Assembly: GCA_002691205.1 (NCBI GenBank)
Contig: NZHD01000090.1
Location: 32,428 to 69,189 of the forward strand
Direction: 5' to 3'
DNA: 36,762 nucleotides
Source: Deltaproteobacteria bacterium
GTDB lineage: Bacteria; Myxococcota_A; UBA9160; UBA4427
Part shown: positions 14,767 through 23,793 of the stretch, piece after piece
Numbering within the stretch: position 1 is the first letter of the stretch
Layout of the letters: every line of letters begins with the position of its first letter
Program-made: the position numbers and the translations under genes
The notes under the pieces: generated by a model
What the model saw: only the letters and a program-made list of their open reading frames with translations
Told to the model about the DNA's origin: nothing
The model's database searches: none

Positions 14767-16742
14767 GTGTTTTCTGCCCGGACAACGTCCACGAGCTCAT
14801 TCATGATCTGAGTGAGGTCAAAGTCTTTAGGCGTATAAATCCGCTTCACTCCCGCCTGCCTTAAGGTGGCGGCATCGTCTTCTGGAATGATGCCCCCAAC
14901 GATCACGGGCAGGTCTTTCAAGCCTTGTTTTTGTAAGCCTTCCAGCACTTCTTTGACCAAGACGGTGTGTGACCCAGAGAGAATGGACAGCCCGATGACG
15001 TGAACGCCTTCATCGCGAGCGGACTGAATGATTTCATCCGGCGTGAGACGGATGCCGTCATAGACCACTTCCATTCCGACATCCCGAGCCTTCACGGCGA
15101 TTTGCTCCGCCCCGTTGCTGTGTCCATCCAGCCCCGGTTTTCCGACGAGAATCTTTAGGCGTCGGCCAAGTTCGAGAGAGACCTCGTCGACTCTTTTTCG
15201 AACGCCCTCAATATTTTCGCTGGAAGGGGCCGTATGGGCCGCTCCGACTCCCGTGGGCGCCCGGTATTCGCCAAAGATCTGTCGCAGGGTGTCTGACCAC
15301 TCGCCCGTGGTGACTCCGGCGCCGGCGGCTTGAATGGAGGGAGGAAGGATGTTCTGTCCATTTTTGACGGCGTCTTCAAGGTTGGCCAACGCGGATTCAA
15401 CCTCTTTCGGGTTGCGCTGGTTCCTGAAGGCATTCAATCGTTCGACTTGCTCTCGTTCGGCATCATCGTCCACCTTCAAGATGGCCTTGTCGCTGTCTTC
15501 GATGAGGGGGGAGTCTACACTCTCCTCGAAACGGTTGACGCCCACCACCGTCTGACCTCCGTCCTCGATGGCTCGGATTCGACGTGTGTGACTTTCAACC
15601 AAAGCCTGCTTCATATAAGCGTTTTCAACGGCACTGACAGCTCCGCCCATGTCCAGGACTTTGTTGAGTTCTTCTCGAGCTTCTTCGACAAGTTCAGCGG
15701 TTCGGCCTTCGATGACATGCGATCCTTTGAAGATGTCCGGGTATTCGAGAAGGTCCGTCTCGAAAGCTAAAATCTGCTGCGTGCGGAGAGCCAGCTGCTG
15801 GTCCCATGGACGCGGAAGTCCGAGGGCTTCGTTCCATGCGGGGAGTTGCAAAGAGCGCGTTCGTGCTTCTTTGGAGAGGGTGACGCCCAGGGACTCAAGG
15901 GCAATCCGGACAATGTTGTTTTCGGGCTGTGCTTCGGAGAGGCCGAGGCTGTTGACTTGGACCCCGTATCTAAAGCGCAGCATCTTGGCATCGGTGATTC
16001 CATACCGATCTCGTCCGATTTCTTCCCAGAGTTGGTTCATCGCTCGGCACTTGCACGTCTCCTCCACGAACCGAATTCCGGCATTCAGGAAGAAGCTGAT
16101 GCGACCAAAAACGCGAGGAAGGGCATCCGGCGACACGTCATCTCGATTTTGAACCGTATCCAGCACAGTGACTGCGTTCGCCATGGCGAATGCGATCTCT
16201 TGCACGGGGGTCGCTCCGGCCTCTTGGAGGTGATAGGAGCAGATGTTAATCGGGTTCCATTTTGGAATTTCATTTACGGTATAGGCCACGATATCGCTGG
16301 TGAGGCGAATGGAAGCTTCGGGGGGGAAGACGTAGGTGCCGCGTGAGAGGTATTCTTTGACGATGTCGTTTTGAGTGGTCCCTTGGAGCTCATGAGTGCC
16401 CGCACCTTGTCGCTGAGCCGCGGCCACATAAAGCGCGAGGAGCCACGCGGCGGTTGCGTTAATCGTCATAGAGGTATTCATGCGGTCGAGGGGAATCTGA
16501 TCGAAGAGGGTATCCATATCTCCGATATGACAGACGGGGACGCCGACCTTTCCAACCTCCCCCCGTGCGAGGGGATGGTCTGAGTCGTATCCCGTTTGCG
16601 TCGGCAGATCAAAGGCAACCGATAGACCGGTTTGGCCGCGTGCGAGGTTGCTGCGATAGAGGGTGTTGCTCGCGGCTGCCGAGGAGTGGCCTGAGTAGGT
16701 TCGAATGAGCCAGGGGCGATCGGGTACAGCTGGGCTGGACAT
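14763..16742 (-). CDS. ecm: Ethylmalonyl-CoA mutase-type (Ecm/MeaA) B12-dependent acyl-CoA mutase
   Basis: 659 residues with catalytic barrel (about 1-500) and cobalamin domain (about 525-659) in one chain. The base-off B12 motif D-x-H-x-x-G is at 539-544 (His541), followed by the SGSH loop (589-592). N-terminal RTYSGHSSAAASN, then DLPTQTGYDSDHPLARGEVGK and RMNTSMTINATA, follow ethylmalonyl-CoA mutase rather than methylmalonyl-CoA mutase (which has RQYAGF and DLATHRGYDSDHP). Ecm turns ethylmalonyl-CoA into methylsuccinyl-CoA in the ethylmalonyl-CoA pathway. GGAGAG lies just before the ATG. meaB overlaps its end and the adenosyltransferase is next door. Assignment to Ecm rests on remembered family motifs; a related mutase specificity is possible. 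Confidence 0.85.
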   Translation of the reverse strand: MSSPAVPDRPWLIRTYSGHSSAAASNTLYRSNLARGQTGLSVAFDLPTQTGYDSDHPLARGEVGKVGVPVCHIGDMDTLFDQIPLDRMNTSMTINATAAWLLALYVAAAQRQGAGTHELQGTTQNDIVKEYLSRGTYVFPPEASIRLTSDIVAYTVNEIPKWNPINICSYHLQEAGATPVQEIAFAMANAVTVLDTVQNRDDVSPDALPRVFGRISFFLNAGIRFVEETCKCRAMNQLWEEIGRDRYGITDAKMLRFRYGVQVNSLGLSEAQPENNIVRIALESLGVTLSKEARTRSLQLPAWNEALGLPRPWDQQLALRTQQILAFETDLLEYPDIFKGSHVIEGRTAELVEEAREELNKVLDMGGAVSAVENAYMKQALVESHTRRIRAIEDGGQTVVGVNRFEESVDSPLIEDSDKAILKVDDDAEREQVERLNAFRNQRNPKEVESALANLEDAVKNGQNILPPSIQAAGAGVTTGEWSDTLRQIFGEYRAPTGVGAAHTAPSSENIEGVRKRVDEVSLELGRRLKILVGKPGLDGHSNGAEQIAVKARDVGMEVVYDGIRLTPDEIIQSARDEGVHVIGLSILSGSHTVLVKEVLEGLQKQGLKDLPVIVGGIIPEDDAATLRQAGVKRIYTPKDFDLTQIMNELVDVVRAENT

Positions 16743-16882
16743 ACTCTCTCCGAGCGTAAGGACCCCGGATCCTCTTATTCAAGAGATTCTCCAGAAGGTC
16801 GTCTAAGTGCCGGAGAAAATTAACGAAATTGTCTCCGTTGAACAAACTTATCGAATTTGAGCCGTTGTTGCTCTTGGGCCAG

Positions 16883-18034
16883 TCAGGGCAGGCCCCGGGT
16901 TTGGATCCCTGGACTCAATCTTTGAATCCGATCTGCGTCGTAGTCCCGCGTGGATGCGGCGGGCGTGGATTCCCGCTGAGCCGTGTTCTTGGGCCACAGT
17001 CGACCGCTCTCGGGAGAAGCTGAGCCGGATTGGGACTTGGGGAAACGGGCATATTCAGCTCCGCGGATAATCCAAACCGCGTCTGGATCTTCAAGGCGAA
17101 GCGCGCGGAGCGAAGTCTCTTCAGAGTTCGTGTAGGGAAAGGGCTGGCCGGCCAATGCATCTCGGGACTCAGTGGCGAGCCCCGCAGCTTCAATCAGAGT
17201 GGGTGCCACATCCATCAAGGATACGGGCCGTGTGATGCGGCGGCTCACCCCGGGACCGCTTGAACTTTCAGGGGCTCGCCAGAAGAGAGGCACGCGTAGG
17301 GGATCAAGATTCCCGGGCTTTTTCTTCCGCGCCCGGGGTGTTTGACTGTGAAGCCCGGCGAAAAGAATTCCCGGTGGGCGGCCTTCGTTGCTTAGAAGCG
17401 CCACGATTTCAGAGGTGAGCTGATCGAGTCTTTGGAGTCCGGCTTCGTCGGAGGCGATGGGAGTCGCTGGGCGTTCAATCGGAAATTCTTGATGGACAGA
17501 AGGGTCGAGGCGAGAGAGGTGAAACCAGACAAACCAAGGCTCGGAGTTTTGGCGTACCCACTGGCGTGCGGTTCTGGCCATGGAGGCGGCTTCGACCCGG
17601 TCGGCGTAGAGGTCAAAGCCTTGGTTAAGGTTGCGTGCACGGTTGAGTTTCGGATTCGCAATGAAGGCGGCGGTCGAGTACCCCCCTTCTTTTAAAAGCT
17701 CCGGGAGAGTGACTTGGCTTGAGCGCAAAAAGCTGGCCACGGAAGCATCGACCTGATTGAGATCCGGCGATTGACCGGTCAACAGAGTCGCAGCGGCGGG
17801 GGTTGTCTCAAGGGTGGGTGAAAAGGCCCAAACAAATCGAGCGCCGGTCTCACCCAGCGCGCAGATCCCGTATCCCCGCTGAGTCTTTCTTCCGTAGCAA
17901 GCGAGATTCTGAGTCGGTAGCCCCTCCGTAGTGATCAGGATCAGGTTGGGTCGGGCCGGGGCGGATTCCGAGCAGTTCAACAAGAGGGGTGCCATTGCCA
18001 AGAGGATGTAAGCCAGAGCGCACCTTCGTCGCAT
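16883..18034 (-). CDS. Sulfatase/alkaline-phosphatase-fold lipoprotein-like protein with degenerate active site
   Basis: 383 residues. N-terminal signal with LLNC (Cys21) suggests a lipoprotein, although Asn at -1 is not the usual lipobox. The sulfatase fold is visible: PNLILITTEGL (normally ITVDTLRxD), ACYG, then TTPAAATLLTGQSP in place of the formylglycine-type C/S-x-P-S-R or TxPS block, and VSLMDVAPTLIEAAG near residue 290. Metal-binding and nucleophile positions are changed: the first Asp is Glu37, the nucleophile block reads TPAAA, and the expected DHGE motif is GLHSQ. The fold is kept but catalysis looks lost. It sits 140 bp upstream of ecm on the same strand with no obvious link. Confidence 0.65.
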   Translation of the reverse strand: MRRRCALAYILLAMAPLLLNCSESAPARPNLILITTEGLPTQNLACYGRKTQRGYGICALGETGARFVWAFSPTLETTPAAATLLTGQSPDLNQVDASVASFLRSSQVTLPELLKEGGYSTAAFIANPKLNRARNLNQGFDLYADRVEAASMARTARQWVRQNSEPWFVWFHLSRLDPSVHQEFPIERPATPIASDEAGLQRLDQLTSEIVALLSNEGRPPGILFAGLHSQTPRARKKKPGNLDPLRVPLFWRAPESSSGPGVSRRITRPVSLMDVAPTLIEAAGLATESRDALAGQPFPYTNSEETSLRALRLEDPDAVWIIRGAEYARFPKSQSGSASPESGRLWPKNTAQRESTPAASTRDYDADRIQRLSPGIQTRGLP

Positions 18035-18119
18035 CCTGCAGAGATAGCGAATTTAGGGAGGCTCGCCGACCTACCGCCGATTTTTGATTTCTGCCTTGGA
18101 TTCGTCCGCCCGGAAGAGC

Positions 18120-18869
18120 TTATGTTGGGGGGGAGTGCCCAGGGCGAGCTTCTGAGAGTTCAGCCAGTCGAGAGAGGGTGGCCACGGCGGCGGTTTCAAT
18201 TCGAAGGATGCCCGTCGCAACTGCGGTGAGTTCTGCGCCCTTTTGGATCGTATGCTCGATTTCAGCTTGTGTGAAGCCTCCTTCGGGTCCGATGAGAACG
18301 TAAATTGAAGGGGGTGGATCCTGAGAGGCCCGTCGGAGCCACTCGGAGATAAATTCTCCGCTTGGGTCCATCAAAAGGAGCTTGGCTCCGGAAGGCCTCG
18401 TGTCGGAAAAAACAGCGGGGGTGGTCGCGGGTTTAATCTCAGGGAGCCAGGCTTGTCGACTTTGCTTACCGGCTTCTCGGACCACTCGACTCCACCGATC
18501 AGGTGTGGCCTGGGAAGGGAGAGCGACGCTCCGTTCACAGGTGAGCGGCGTGAAAGAAGTGAAGCCGACCTGGGTCGCCATGGAGAGCAAAGTGGCTAAG
18601 CGATCTCCTTTAGGCAGAGCACTCGCGAGATGGAATTCGGGGTGTCGGGGTTCAGCCCTTTCGATGGATTCCACGCGCACGCGTACCCGACTCCGGTGGA
18701 TTTCCTCAAGAATGACAGGGGCTGTGAGCCCGACTCCGTTTCCGACGGTCGCGGAATCGCCCACCTTTAAGCGAGCTGCTTTGCTGGCATGACGGGCTTC
18801 GTCGCTTTCAAGTTCGAAAGAATGTCCGATTTCCGGAATTGAGGGGGCGTAAAACCAGGGTGATTTCAT
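18120..18869 (-). CDS. rsmE: 16S rRNA (uracil1498-N3)-methyltransferase RsmE
   Basis: 249 residues, normal size. N-terminal PUA-like domain then a SPOUT/trefoil-knot methyltransferase. Motifs: KGDRLATLLSMATQVG, the CERS segment, WSRVVREAGKQSRQAWLPEI, IGPEGGFTQAEI and the knot-forming GILRIETAA with the SAM site. It methylates U1498 of 16S rRNA in the 30S subunit. Its ATG overlaps the rsmJ stop by 4 bp, so both small-subunit modification enzymes are made from one leftward message. Confidence 0.95.
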   Translation of the reverse strand: MKSPWFYAPSIPEIGHSFELESDEARHASKAARLKVGDSATVGNGVGLTAPVILEEIHRSRVRVRVESIERAEPRHPEFHLASALPKGDRLATLLSMATQVGFTSFTPLTCERSVALPSQATPDRWSRVVREAGKQSRQAWLPEIKPATTPAVFSDTRPSGAKLLLMDPSGEFISEWLRRASQDPPPSIYVLIGPEGGFTQAEIEHTIQKGAELTAVATGILRIETAAVATLSRLAELSEARPGHSPPT

Positions 18870-19717
18870 GATGAGATCCCAGAGGTGGGGAGCGAATTTT
18901 TGAGATTCATTTTCTGCTTGAATACGCGAGGGTCATAGACATCGTAGCGGGCTAATTTCCCAGCGTGTTGAGCCGCTAAGGGTTTGATGAGGGGTGGGGC
19001 GCTGATGGGTCGCTTGACCACGATGCGAGAGGTTCCACTGTCGATGGCTGCGTTAAAGAGCTCGAGAGCGTTGTCGGTACGGCCCACGAGTCTTCGAAGA
19101 ACCTGAATTTCGATTCGGGGAAGGGCGCGAGTGTTTCGTCCGGTCTCCGTGTACATCGGGTCGAGGTAGACGACATCCGGTATGGATTCAAGTGTGCGGA
19201 GTCGATGAAGAGCATCGGCGTTCTCGATGCTGAGTCTTTGGGCCGCTTCGCGCGTGACCTCAACGCTGAGCGCGCGTCGGCGGGCGTCTTGGAACATGGC
19301 GGCGATGGGGGAGCATTGTTCAAGGGCGAAGACTTCATGACCAAAATGCGCCAAGGCGATTGAATCGTCTCCGAAACCAGCTGTAGCGTCCACCACCGAG
19401 ATGGCTTTGCGCCCCACGGCTCGATGCAGGGGCTGACGTGATGCCTTTGACTTTGAGGCGGCACGACGCATGAAGTTGACGCGCGCGACGCCTTCCGGAC
19501 GACGAGCTCCGGCCCAAAGTTCCAGGCCTTTTTCGGTGGGGACGAGATGAAGGACATTCTCTTGGGCTTCCTCGAGGTTCACGAGGGAGAGGCCGAGATG
19601 CTCGGCCCAGTGCTGCGCTTCCGCGTGGAGTGCGTCTGATGCATGCGGTGGAAGCAGTACGCAGAGAGGGGCGATCGCCGAAACCGAAGGCGTCTCTCCG
19701 TCGAGGGGCTCAGTCAA
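18866..19717 (-). CDS. rsmJ: 16S rRNA (guanine1516-N2)-methyltransferase RsmJ-like
   Basis: 283 residues. Class I SAM-dependent methyltransferase with motif I VVDATAGFGDDSIALA (Asp110), acidic residue in ALEQCSP, and catalytic motif LDPMY around residue 187, as in RsmJ (YhiQ). The preceding block around VNFMRRAASKSKASRQPLHRAVG matches the RsmJ family. The start is TTG at 19717 with GAGG eight bases upstream; there is no competing ATG. RsmJ adds the methyl at G1516, close to the RsmE site, and rsmE follows with a 4-bp overlap. The N-terminal about 60 residues are less conserved. Confidence 0.88.
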   Translation of the reverse strand: MTEPLDGETPSVSAIAPLCVLLPPHASDALHAEAQHWAEHLGLSLVNLEEAQENVLHLVPTEKGLELWAGARRPEGVARVNFMRRAASKSKASRQPLHRAVGRKAISVVDATAGFGDDSIALAHFGHEVFALEQCSPIAAMFQDARRRALSVEVTREAAQRLSIENADALHRLRTLESIPDVVYLDPMYTETGRNTRALPRIEIQVLRRLVGRTDNALELFNAAIDSGTSRIVVKRPISAPPLIKPLAAQHAGKLARYDVYDPRVFKQKMNLKNSLPTSGISS

Positions 19718-20080
19718 TGTCCAACCTCAAATTTGGGAGATGGCGGACAGGATGGGCCGGCTGTGTGATGGTGTTGACCGTCTTCATGCTTTCCCTAGTT
19801 GAGGTGTGAGCTGGATGGCTGATCCAGTGTCGAGAATTGAGAAGTCGTCTTAGGCGGTCGAATTTTAGCGCTGCTGGGAAGGAAGGGCCGGTCGCCATGG
19901 TTGGTCTTCGGTTTGGGCTGAGAGCCGAGGCCCAAAGACGCTACGTTTCCGTCTGGGGGCCGTTCAAGCAGCGCGGAGTGAAAGCTTGAGCGATCATAGG
20001 GGAGCGCCTCAAGTCGGATCCGGCGCGAACAGTGATAAATGAAGGCCGCGAAAGCCAGCTCATAATGAAAGGGATGTCCA
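19718..20080. other. Intergenic region between divergent rsmJ and fabV
   Basis: 363 bp without a convincing gene. A 62-codon leftward frame at 19710-19898 would run into the start of rsmJ but has no domain or coding character I can recognise. The region should carry the divergent promoters for rsmJ-rsmE and fabV. I could not identify a clear -35/-10 pair, tRNA or hairpin with a T-tract. Confidence 0.5.
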
Positions 20081-21349
20081 TTGACTGAACTCGTACTCAG
20101 CTCACCTCGAGCCCGGGGGCTCTTTGTGCTTACCGCTCATCCGGAAGGGTGTCGCGTTCGAGCTGATTGGCAACTTAAACGAGCCGCTGAAGCCTTTGAA
20201 AAGCCTCTTCCCGCCGCTCAAGGCCGCACCGCTTTGATTCTAGGGAGCACGACCTTTGGGTACGGAAGCTCTACAGCCATCGCCCTTCGCCAGGCTGGGT
20301 TCGATCGCATCATTGGAGTCGGTTACGAGACACCGCCGTCATTTCGCGGAGAAAAGCTCGCGATGTCCTCTCCGGGTTGGTATCTCACCCACGCCTTACA
20401 TTCCCACGATGCGGCGTATGAAACCTATCTGGCCGATGCTTTTTCGTCGCTCACGCGAGATCGCGTGATCTCGGATTTGAGAGCCCGCGGCATAGAGGTG
20501 GATTTGGTCGTTTACAGCGTCGCGGCGCCGCGGCGATCGCATCTCGGGCAGGAGTGGAATTCATCTCTTCTTGTTCAGGGGGATGCGCTTGAGGTGGTTG
20601 GGCTCGACTTTAAGTCAGGCCAGTTGTCTCCTATTCGAGTTGAGGCTGCGACTGACTTGCAGGTGGAGCAGACTCGACGCGTCATGGGCGGGGATGATCT
20701 TGAGATGTGGGTGAGTGCATTGCTTTACGGTGGGCGCGCCGCAGAAGGAATGACGGTGGCTGCGCTTTCGTATATCGGACCTGACCTGGGGCCTCTGCGC
20801 AGGATGTATTGGGACGGGGCTCTCGGCGAAGCTAAAAAACATATCGATGCCACCACAGCGCAGTTGAACGTGCGTCTCTCTTCTGCGGTGGGGGGGCGGG
20901 CCCTGACTGTGATGAATCCGGCTGTGGTGACCAGCGCTTCTGTCGCGATTCCAGCCATGCTTCGGTACATCTCAGATTATCTCGGTTGCGCCGAAGCGGG
21001 GCGCGGTGTCTACGAAGACCCTCTGGACGTGGGCATTCATTTTGTGCGCAGTCTTTATGGCGAGGAAGCGCTTTGGCAGAGTGAGCTGGATGCCGAAGGT
21101 CGCCTGCGGATGGATCAAAAGGAATTGGAGAGTTCTCTTCAGTCAGCCATCGAAGAGCTTTGGCAGGTTCAGGAGAGTGGGCAGCCGGACCCCATGACGG
21201 CGCAGGGGTTTGCTCGATTTAAGCGCGAGTACAATATGCTTTACGGCTGGGGGGTCGAGGGCGTGGATTATGAAGCGGCCTGTCGAGTGGATCCAGAGAT
21301 GGGCCCGGAGCAGCGCGTGATGGATCTCCTTTCGGAGAACGAGGATTAA
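20081..21349 (+). CDS. fabV: FabV/Ter-type trans-2-enoyl-CoA (ACP) reductase, divergent
   Basis: 422 residues, close to the usual about 400. FabV/Ter enzymes reduce enoyl-ACP or crotonyl-CoA with NADH. The active pair Tyr243-x8-Lys252 (YWDGALGEAK) is intact, with the SYIG strand before it, VVYSVAAPRR, VMGGDDLEMW and a C-terminal YGWGVEGVDY, all family landmarks. The nucleotide loop reads GSTTFGYG (55-62), one residue longer than the common GASxGYG, and the N-terminal third is quite divergent. Start TTG has AAAGGGA seven bases upstream. Its stop overlaps that of the convergent hydrolase at a TTAA. In this context crotonyl-CoA reduction or fatty acid synthesis are both possible. Confidence 0.85.
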   Translation: MTELVLSSPRARGLFVLTAHPEGCRVRADWQLKRAAEAFEKPLPAAQGRTALILGSTTFGYGSSTAIALRQAGFDRIIGVGYETPPSFRGEKLAMSSPGWYLTHALHSHDAAYETYLADAFSSLTRDRVISDLRARGIEVDLVVYSVAAPRRSHLGQEWNSSLLVQGDALEVVGLDFKSGQLSPIRVEAATDLQVEQTRRVMGGDDLEMWVSALLYGGRAAEGMTVAALSYIGPDLGPLRRMYWDGALGEAKKHIDATTAQLNVRLSSAVGGRALTVMNPAVVTSASVAIPAMLRYISDYLGCAEAGRGVYEDPLDVGIHFVRSLYGEEALWQSELDAEGRLRMDQKELESSLQSAIEELWQVQESGQPDPMTAQGFARFKREYNMLYGWGVEGVDYEAACRVDPEMGPEQRVMDLLSENED

Positions 21350-22236
21350 CGAGTCTCGGCGCGGAGCGTGTGTTCGGCCAGCGCGCCGATGATCTGATTC
21401 CATGCACCGCGGGGCAGGTCGTGCCCCATGCCCTGAATGATTTCTAAGGGAGCACCGCTGAGGGCGCGTGCGGTGGCTTTTCCGGATGCGAGGGGAATCA
21501 ACGGATCGTCCGAACCGTGAATCACCAATGCGGGCACCTGGACTCTGGCCAAGGCCGCTTCGCGGCCTCTGGCTGAGATGACGGCGGCCATTTGGCGGGC
21601 GATGCCTTGAGGATCAAAAGCGCGGTCGAAGACCCGTTCGGCCATCACGCGCCGCTCACTTTCGTCGTAAGGAAAGCCTTCACCCGTGAAGGCCCGTCCC
21701 GTTTGGACAGAATGCTCCACATATGCGGTTCGCTCGTGCGGGGAGGGGGCGATAAGAGCGGCTTGTGCTTTTGGCGTGGGTCCGGGTAAATCGGGCTCGC
21801 CGGTGGTCGACATGATTGAGGTGAGGCTACGCACTCGATCGGGGTAGAGGATGGCCGTCTCTTGGACAATCATCCCGCCCATGGAAATCCCAGCAATGTG
21901 TGCTGTTTTAAGCTCAAGTGCATCCATGAGGCCGACGAGGTCACGGGCCATATCGCTGAGTGAATACGGAACGCGAGGCGATTCTTTTCGTGCGAGGCTT
22001 TGCACCAACTCGCCGAAGTCTGGAGGCGAATCCTCGTGAAAGTGAGTAGAGAGCCCGACATCGCGATTGTCGAAGATGACTAAGTGGTGTCCAGCGGCCA
22101 CGATTTGATCGCAAAAGTCGGGCTCCCACTGAATCATTTGGGTTCCAAGGCCCCTCAAAAGAAGGAGAGGGCGTCCGGTTCGCGGTCCGAGACTTTTGTA
22201 TTCGATCTTGATTCCATTGGCTTGAATCGAGGGCAT
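21346..22236 (-). CDS. Alpha/beta-hydrolase (catalytically intact)
   Basis: 296 residues. Nucleophile elbow GISMGG, acid in HGSDDPLIP and histidine in GMGHDLP give a full Ser-Asp-His triad, and NRDVGLS after strand 4 is typical of the AB-hydrolase_1 group (TAP/PldB-like esterases). No signal peptide, so cytosolic. Substrate cannot be predicted. The gene stands alone, converging on fabV with a 4-bp overlap at the stops, and is divergent from the ammonium transporter. It contrasts with the degenerate hydrolase at 7964-8743. Confidence 0.9.
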   Translation of the reverse strand: MPSIQANGIKIEYKSLGPRTGRPLLLLRGLGTQMIQWEPDFCDQIVAAGHHLVIFDNRDVGLSTHFHEDSPPDFGELVQSLARKESPRVPYSLSDMARDLVGLMDALELKTAHIAGISMGGMIVQETAILYPDRVRSLTSIMSTTGEPDLPGPTPKAQAALIAPSPHERTAYVEHSVQTGRAFTGEGFPYDESERRVMAERVFDRAFDPQGIARQMAAVISARGREAALARVQVPALVIHGSDDPLIPLASGKATARALSGAPLEIIQGMGHDLPRGAWNQIIGALAEHTLRAETR

Positions 22237-22461
22237 GACGGGAGTATGTCACAGGCCCGAGACGAATGAGTTGGCTTGGGCCTGCTCCGGGCTGAGGTCG
22301 AAAACGGGGGTGGGCCTTAAAGCATGCATCCCTAGAGCGTTAGAGCCGTTTCCTTGCATTCAATGTGTGCCATTATAAGCTGATGTGAGCTTTAAACGGC
22401 ATACCTACGCAGTCGCATTCCGTTTGGAGTCCGACTTGAGAGGGAGCAGAAGGGGGACATC

Positions 22462-23757
22462 TTGACTTTGATCGCACATCCAAAAAGAACAGGCATCGGT
22501 GCCATTTTAGCGACCGTCTTTCTACCCAGTGTCGCTTTGGCCGAGGATACCCTGAGCGCGGGCGATACCGCTTGGGTTCTGACCTCAACGGCTTTGGTGC
22601 TCTTTATGACGGTGCCGGCTCTGGCTTTGTTTTACGGCGGTTTGGTTCGCTCGAAGAATGTCTTGTCGGTGCTCATGCAGTGTTTGGCACTGACGGCCTT
22701 AATGAGTTTGCTCTGGCTAGCCGGTGGATACAGTCTTTCTTTCGCGGAAGGCAATGCGTTCTTTGGTTCATTCACAGAGAAGTTTTTTCTTCGTGGCATC
22801 GAACCGAACACCGCTTGGGGCTCCATTCCCGAGCCTGTCTTCTTTGCTTTTCAGATGACATTCGCTGTGATTACACCCGCTCTCATCATCGGCGCATTTG
22901 CGGAGCGGATGCGTTTCTCCGCCATGTTGATCTTCTCATCGCTTTGGCTGTTCCTGGTCTACGCACCAATTTGTCACATGACGTGGGGGGGCGGTTTGTT
23001 TGCTGAGTGGGGCGTCTTTGATTTTGCGGGAGGCATTGTGGTGCACATTACAGCCGGGATCGCGGCTTTGGTGCTTTGCATTGTTGTCGGTCCACGTACG
23101 GGATATCCGAAGACGCCCATGCCTCCACATAATCTGACCATGACCTTTATGGGGACAGCCATGCTGTGGGTGGGTTGGTTTGGCTTTAACGGTGGAAGCG
23201 CTTTGGCCGCGAATGGAAGTGCTGCCATGGCGATCGTCGTGACCCATATTTCGGCCGCGGCTGCGACTATGGCTTGGATGGCTATCGAGTGGATCAAGTA
23301 CGGTAAGCCCAGCGTGCTGGGCGCCGCGACGGGAGCGATCGCGGGTCTTGCAGCGGTCACACCGGCCTCGGGATACATCGGACCGTTCGGTGGATTCGCC
23401 ATCGGCATCCTTTCCGGAGTCACCTGCTGGTATTTTGCGACTGTTCTAAAGAACCGCCTGGGCTATGACGACTCCCTCGATGTGTTCGGTGTCCATGGTG
23501 TGGGTGGATTCCTGGGGACCGTGCTTGTGGGCGTCTTTGCCTCAGAGATCTTCGGAGGTCTTGAAGGCGATCTCGCTATGGGAAGTCAGGTGGGTACGCA
23601 GTTGCTCGCAGGGCTGATTACATGCGTCTATACCGCTGTGGTCACATACGTTCTGATCAAGCTTACAGGGCTGATCGTCCCCATCCGAGTCGACGCAAAT
23701 GATGAGCAAGAAGGCTTGGACATCGCTCTGCACGAGGAGGCTGGCTACAACTTGTAG
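22462..23757 (+). CDS. amt: Ammonium transporter (Amt family)
   Basis: 431 residues. Cleavable signal (about 1-27) then 11 predicted membrane helices. Conserved conduction residues are present: Asp187 in FDFAGG, His195 and His345 (spacing 150, as His168/His318 of AmtB), plus FYGGLVRSKN in helix 1. It conducts ammonium across the inner membrane. Start is TTG with AAGGGGG upstream; no in-frame ATG precedes the first helix. No glnK/PII gene is adjacent, which is unusual. I found no sigma-54 site with correct spacing upstream. A stem-loop lies just after the stop. Confidence 0.95.
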   Translation: MTLIAHPKRTGIGAILATVFLPSVALAEDTLSAGDTAWVLTSTALVLFMTVPALALFYGGLVRSKNVLSVLMQCLALTALMSLLWLAGGYSLSFAEGNAFFGSFTEKFFLRGIEPNTAWGSIPEPVFFAFQMTFAVITPALIIGAFAERMRFSAMLIFSSLWLFLVYAPICHMTWGGGLFAEWGVFDFAGGIVVHITAGIAALVLCIVVGPRTGYPKTPMPPHNLTMTFMGTAMLWVGWFGFNGGSALAANGSAAMAIVVTHISAAAATMAWMAIEWIKYGKPSVLGAATGAIAGLAAVTPASGYIGPFGGFAIGILSGVTCWYFATVLKNRLGYDDSLDVFGVHGVGGFLGTVLVGVFASEIFGGLEGDLAMGSQVGTQLLAGLITCVYTAVVTYVLIKLTGLIVPIRVDANDEQEGLDIALHEEAGYNL

Positions 23758-23793
23758 GCGGCGGAGTGCTCAGTAAGCCGGTGAGTTGAGTCG

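Noticed and set aside
19710..19898. 62-codon leftward ORF upstream of rsmJ
   Set aside because: Overlaps the rsmJ start, no motif; the TTG start of rsmJ has its own ribosome binding site, so a coupled leader peptide is not needed.
20065..20088. Seven-codon upstream ORF overlapping the fabV start
   Set aside because: It contains the ribosome binding site of fabV and ends inside its start, but so short a frame is expected by chance and shows no leader-peptide feature.
22266..22300. Possible sigma-54 -24/-12 promoter upstream of amt (TTGG...TGC)
   Set aside because: The GG and GC elements are nine bases apart rather than ten and the surrounding bases match poorly.
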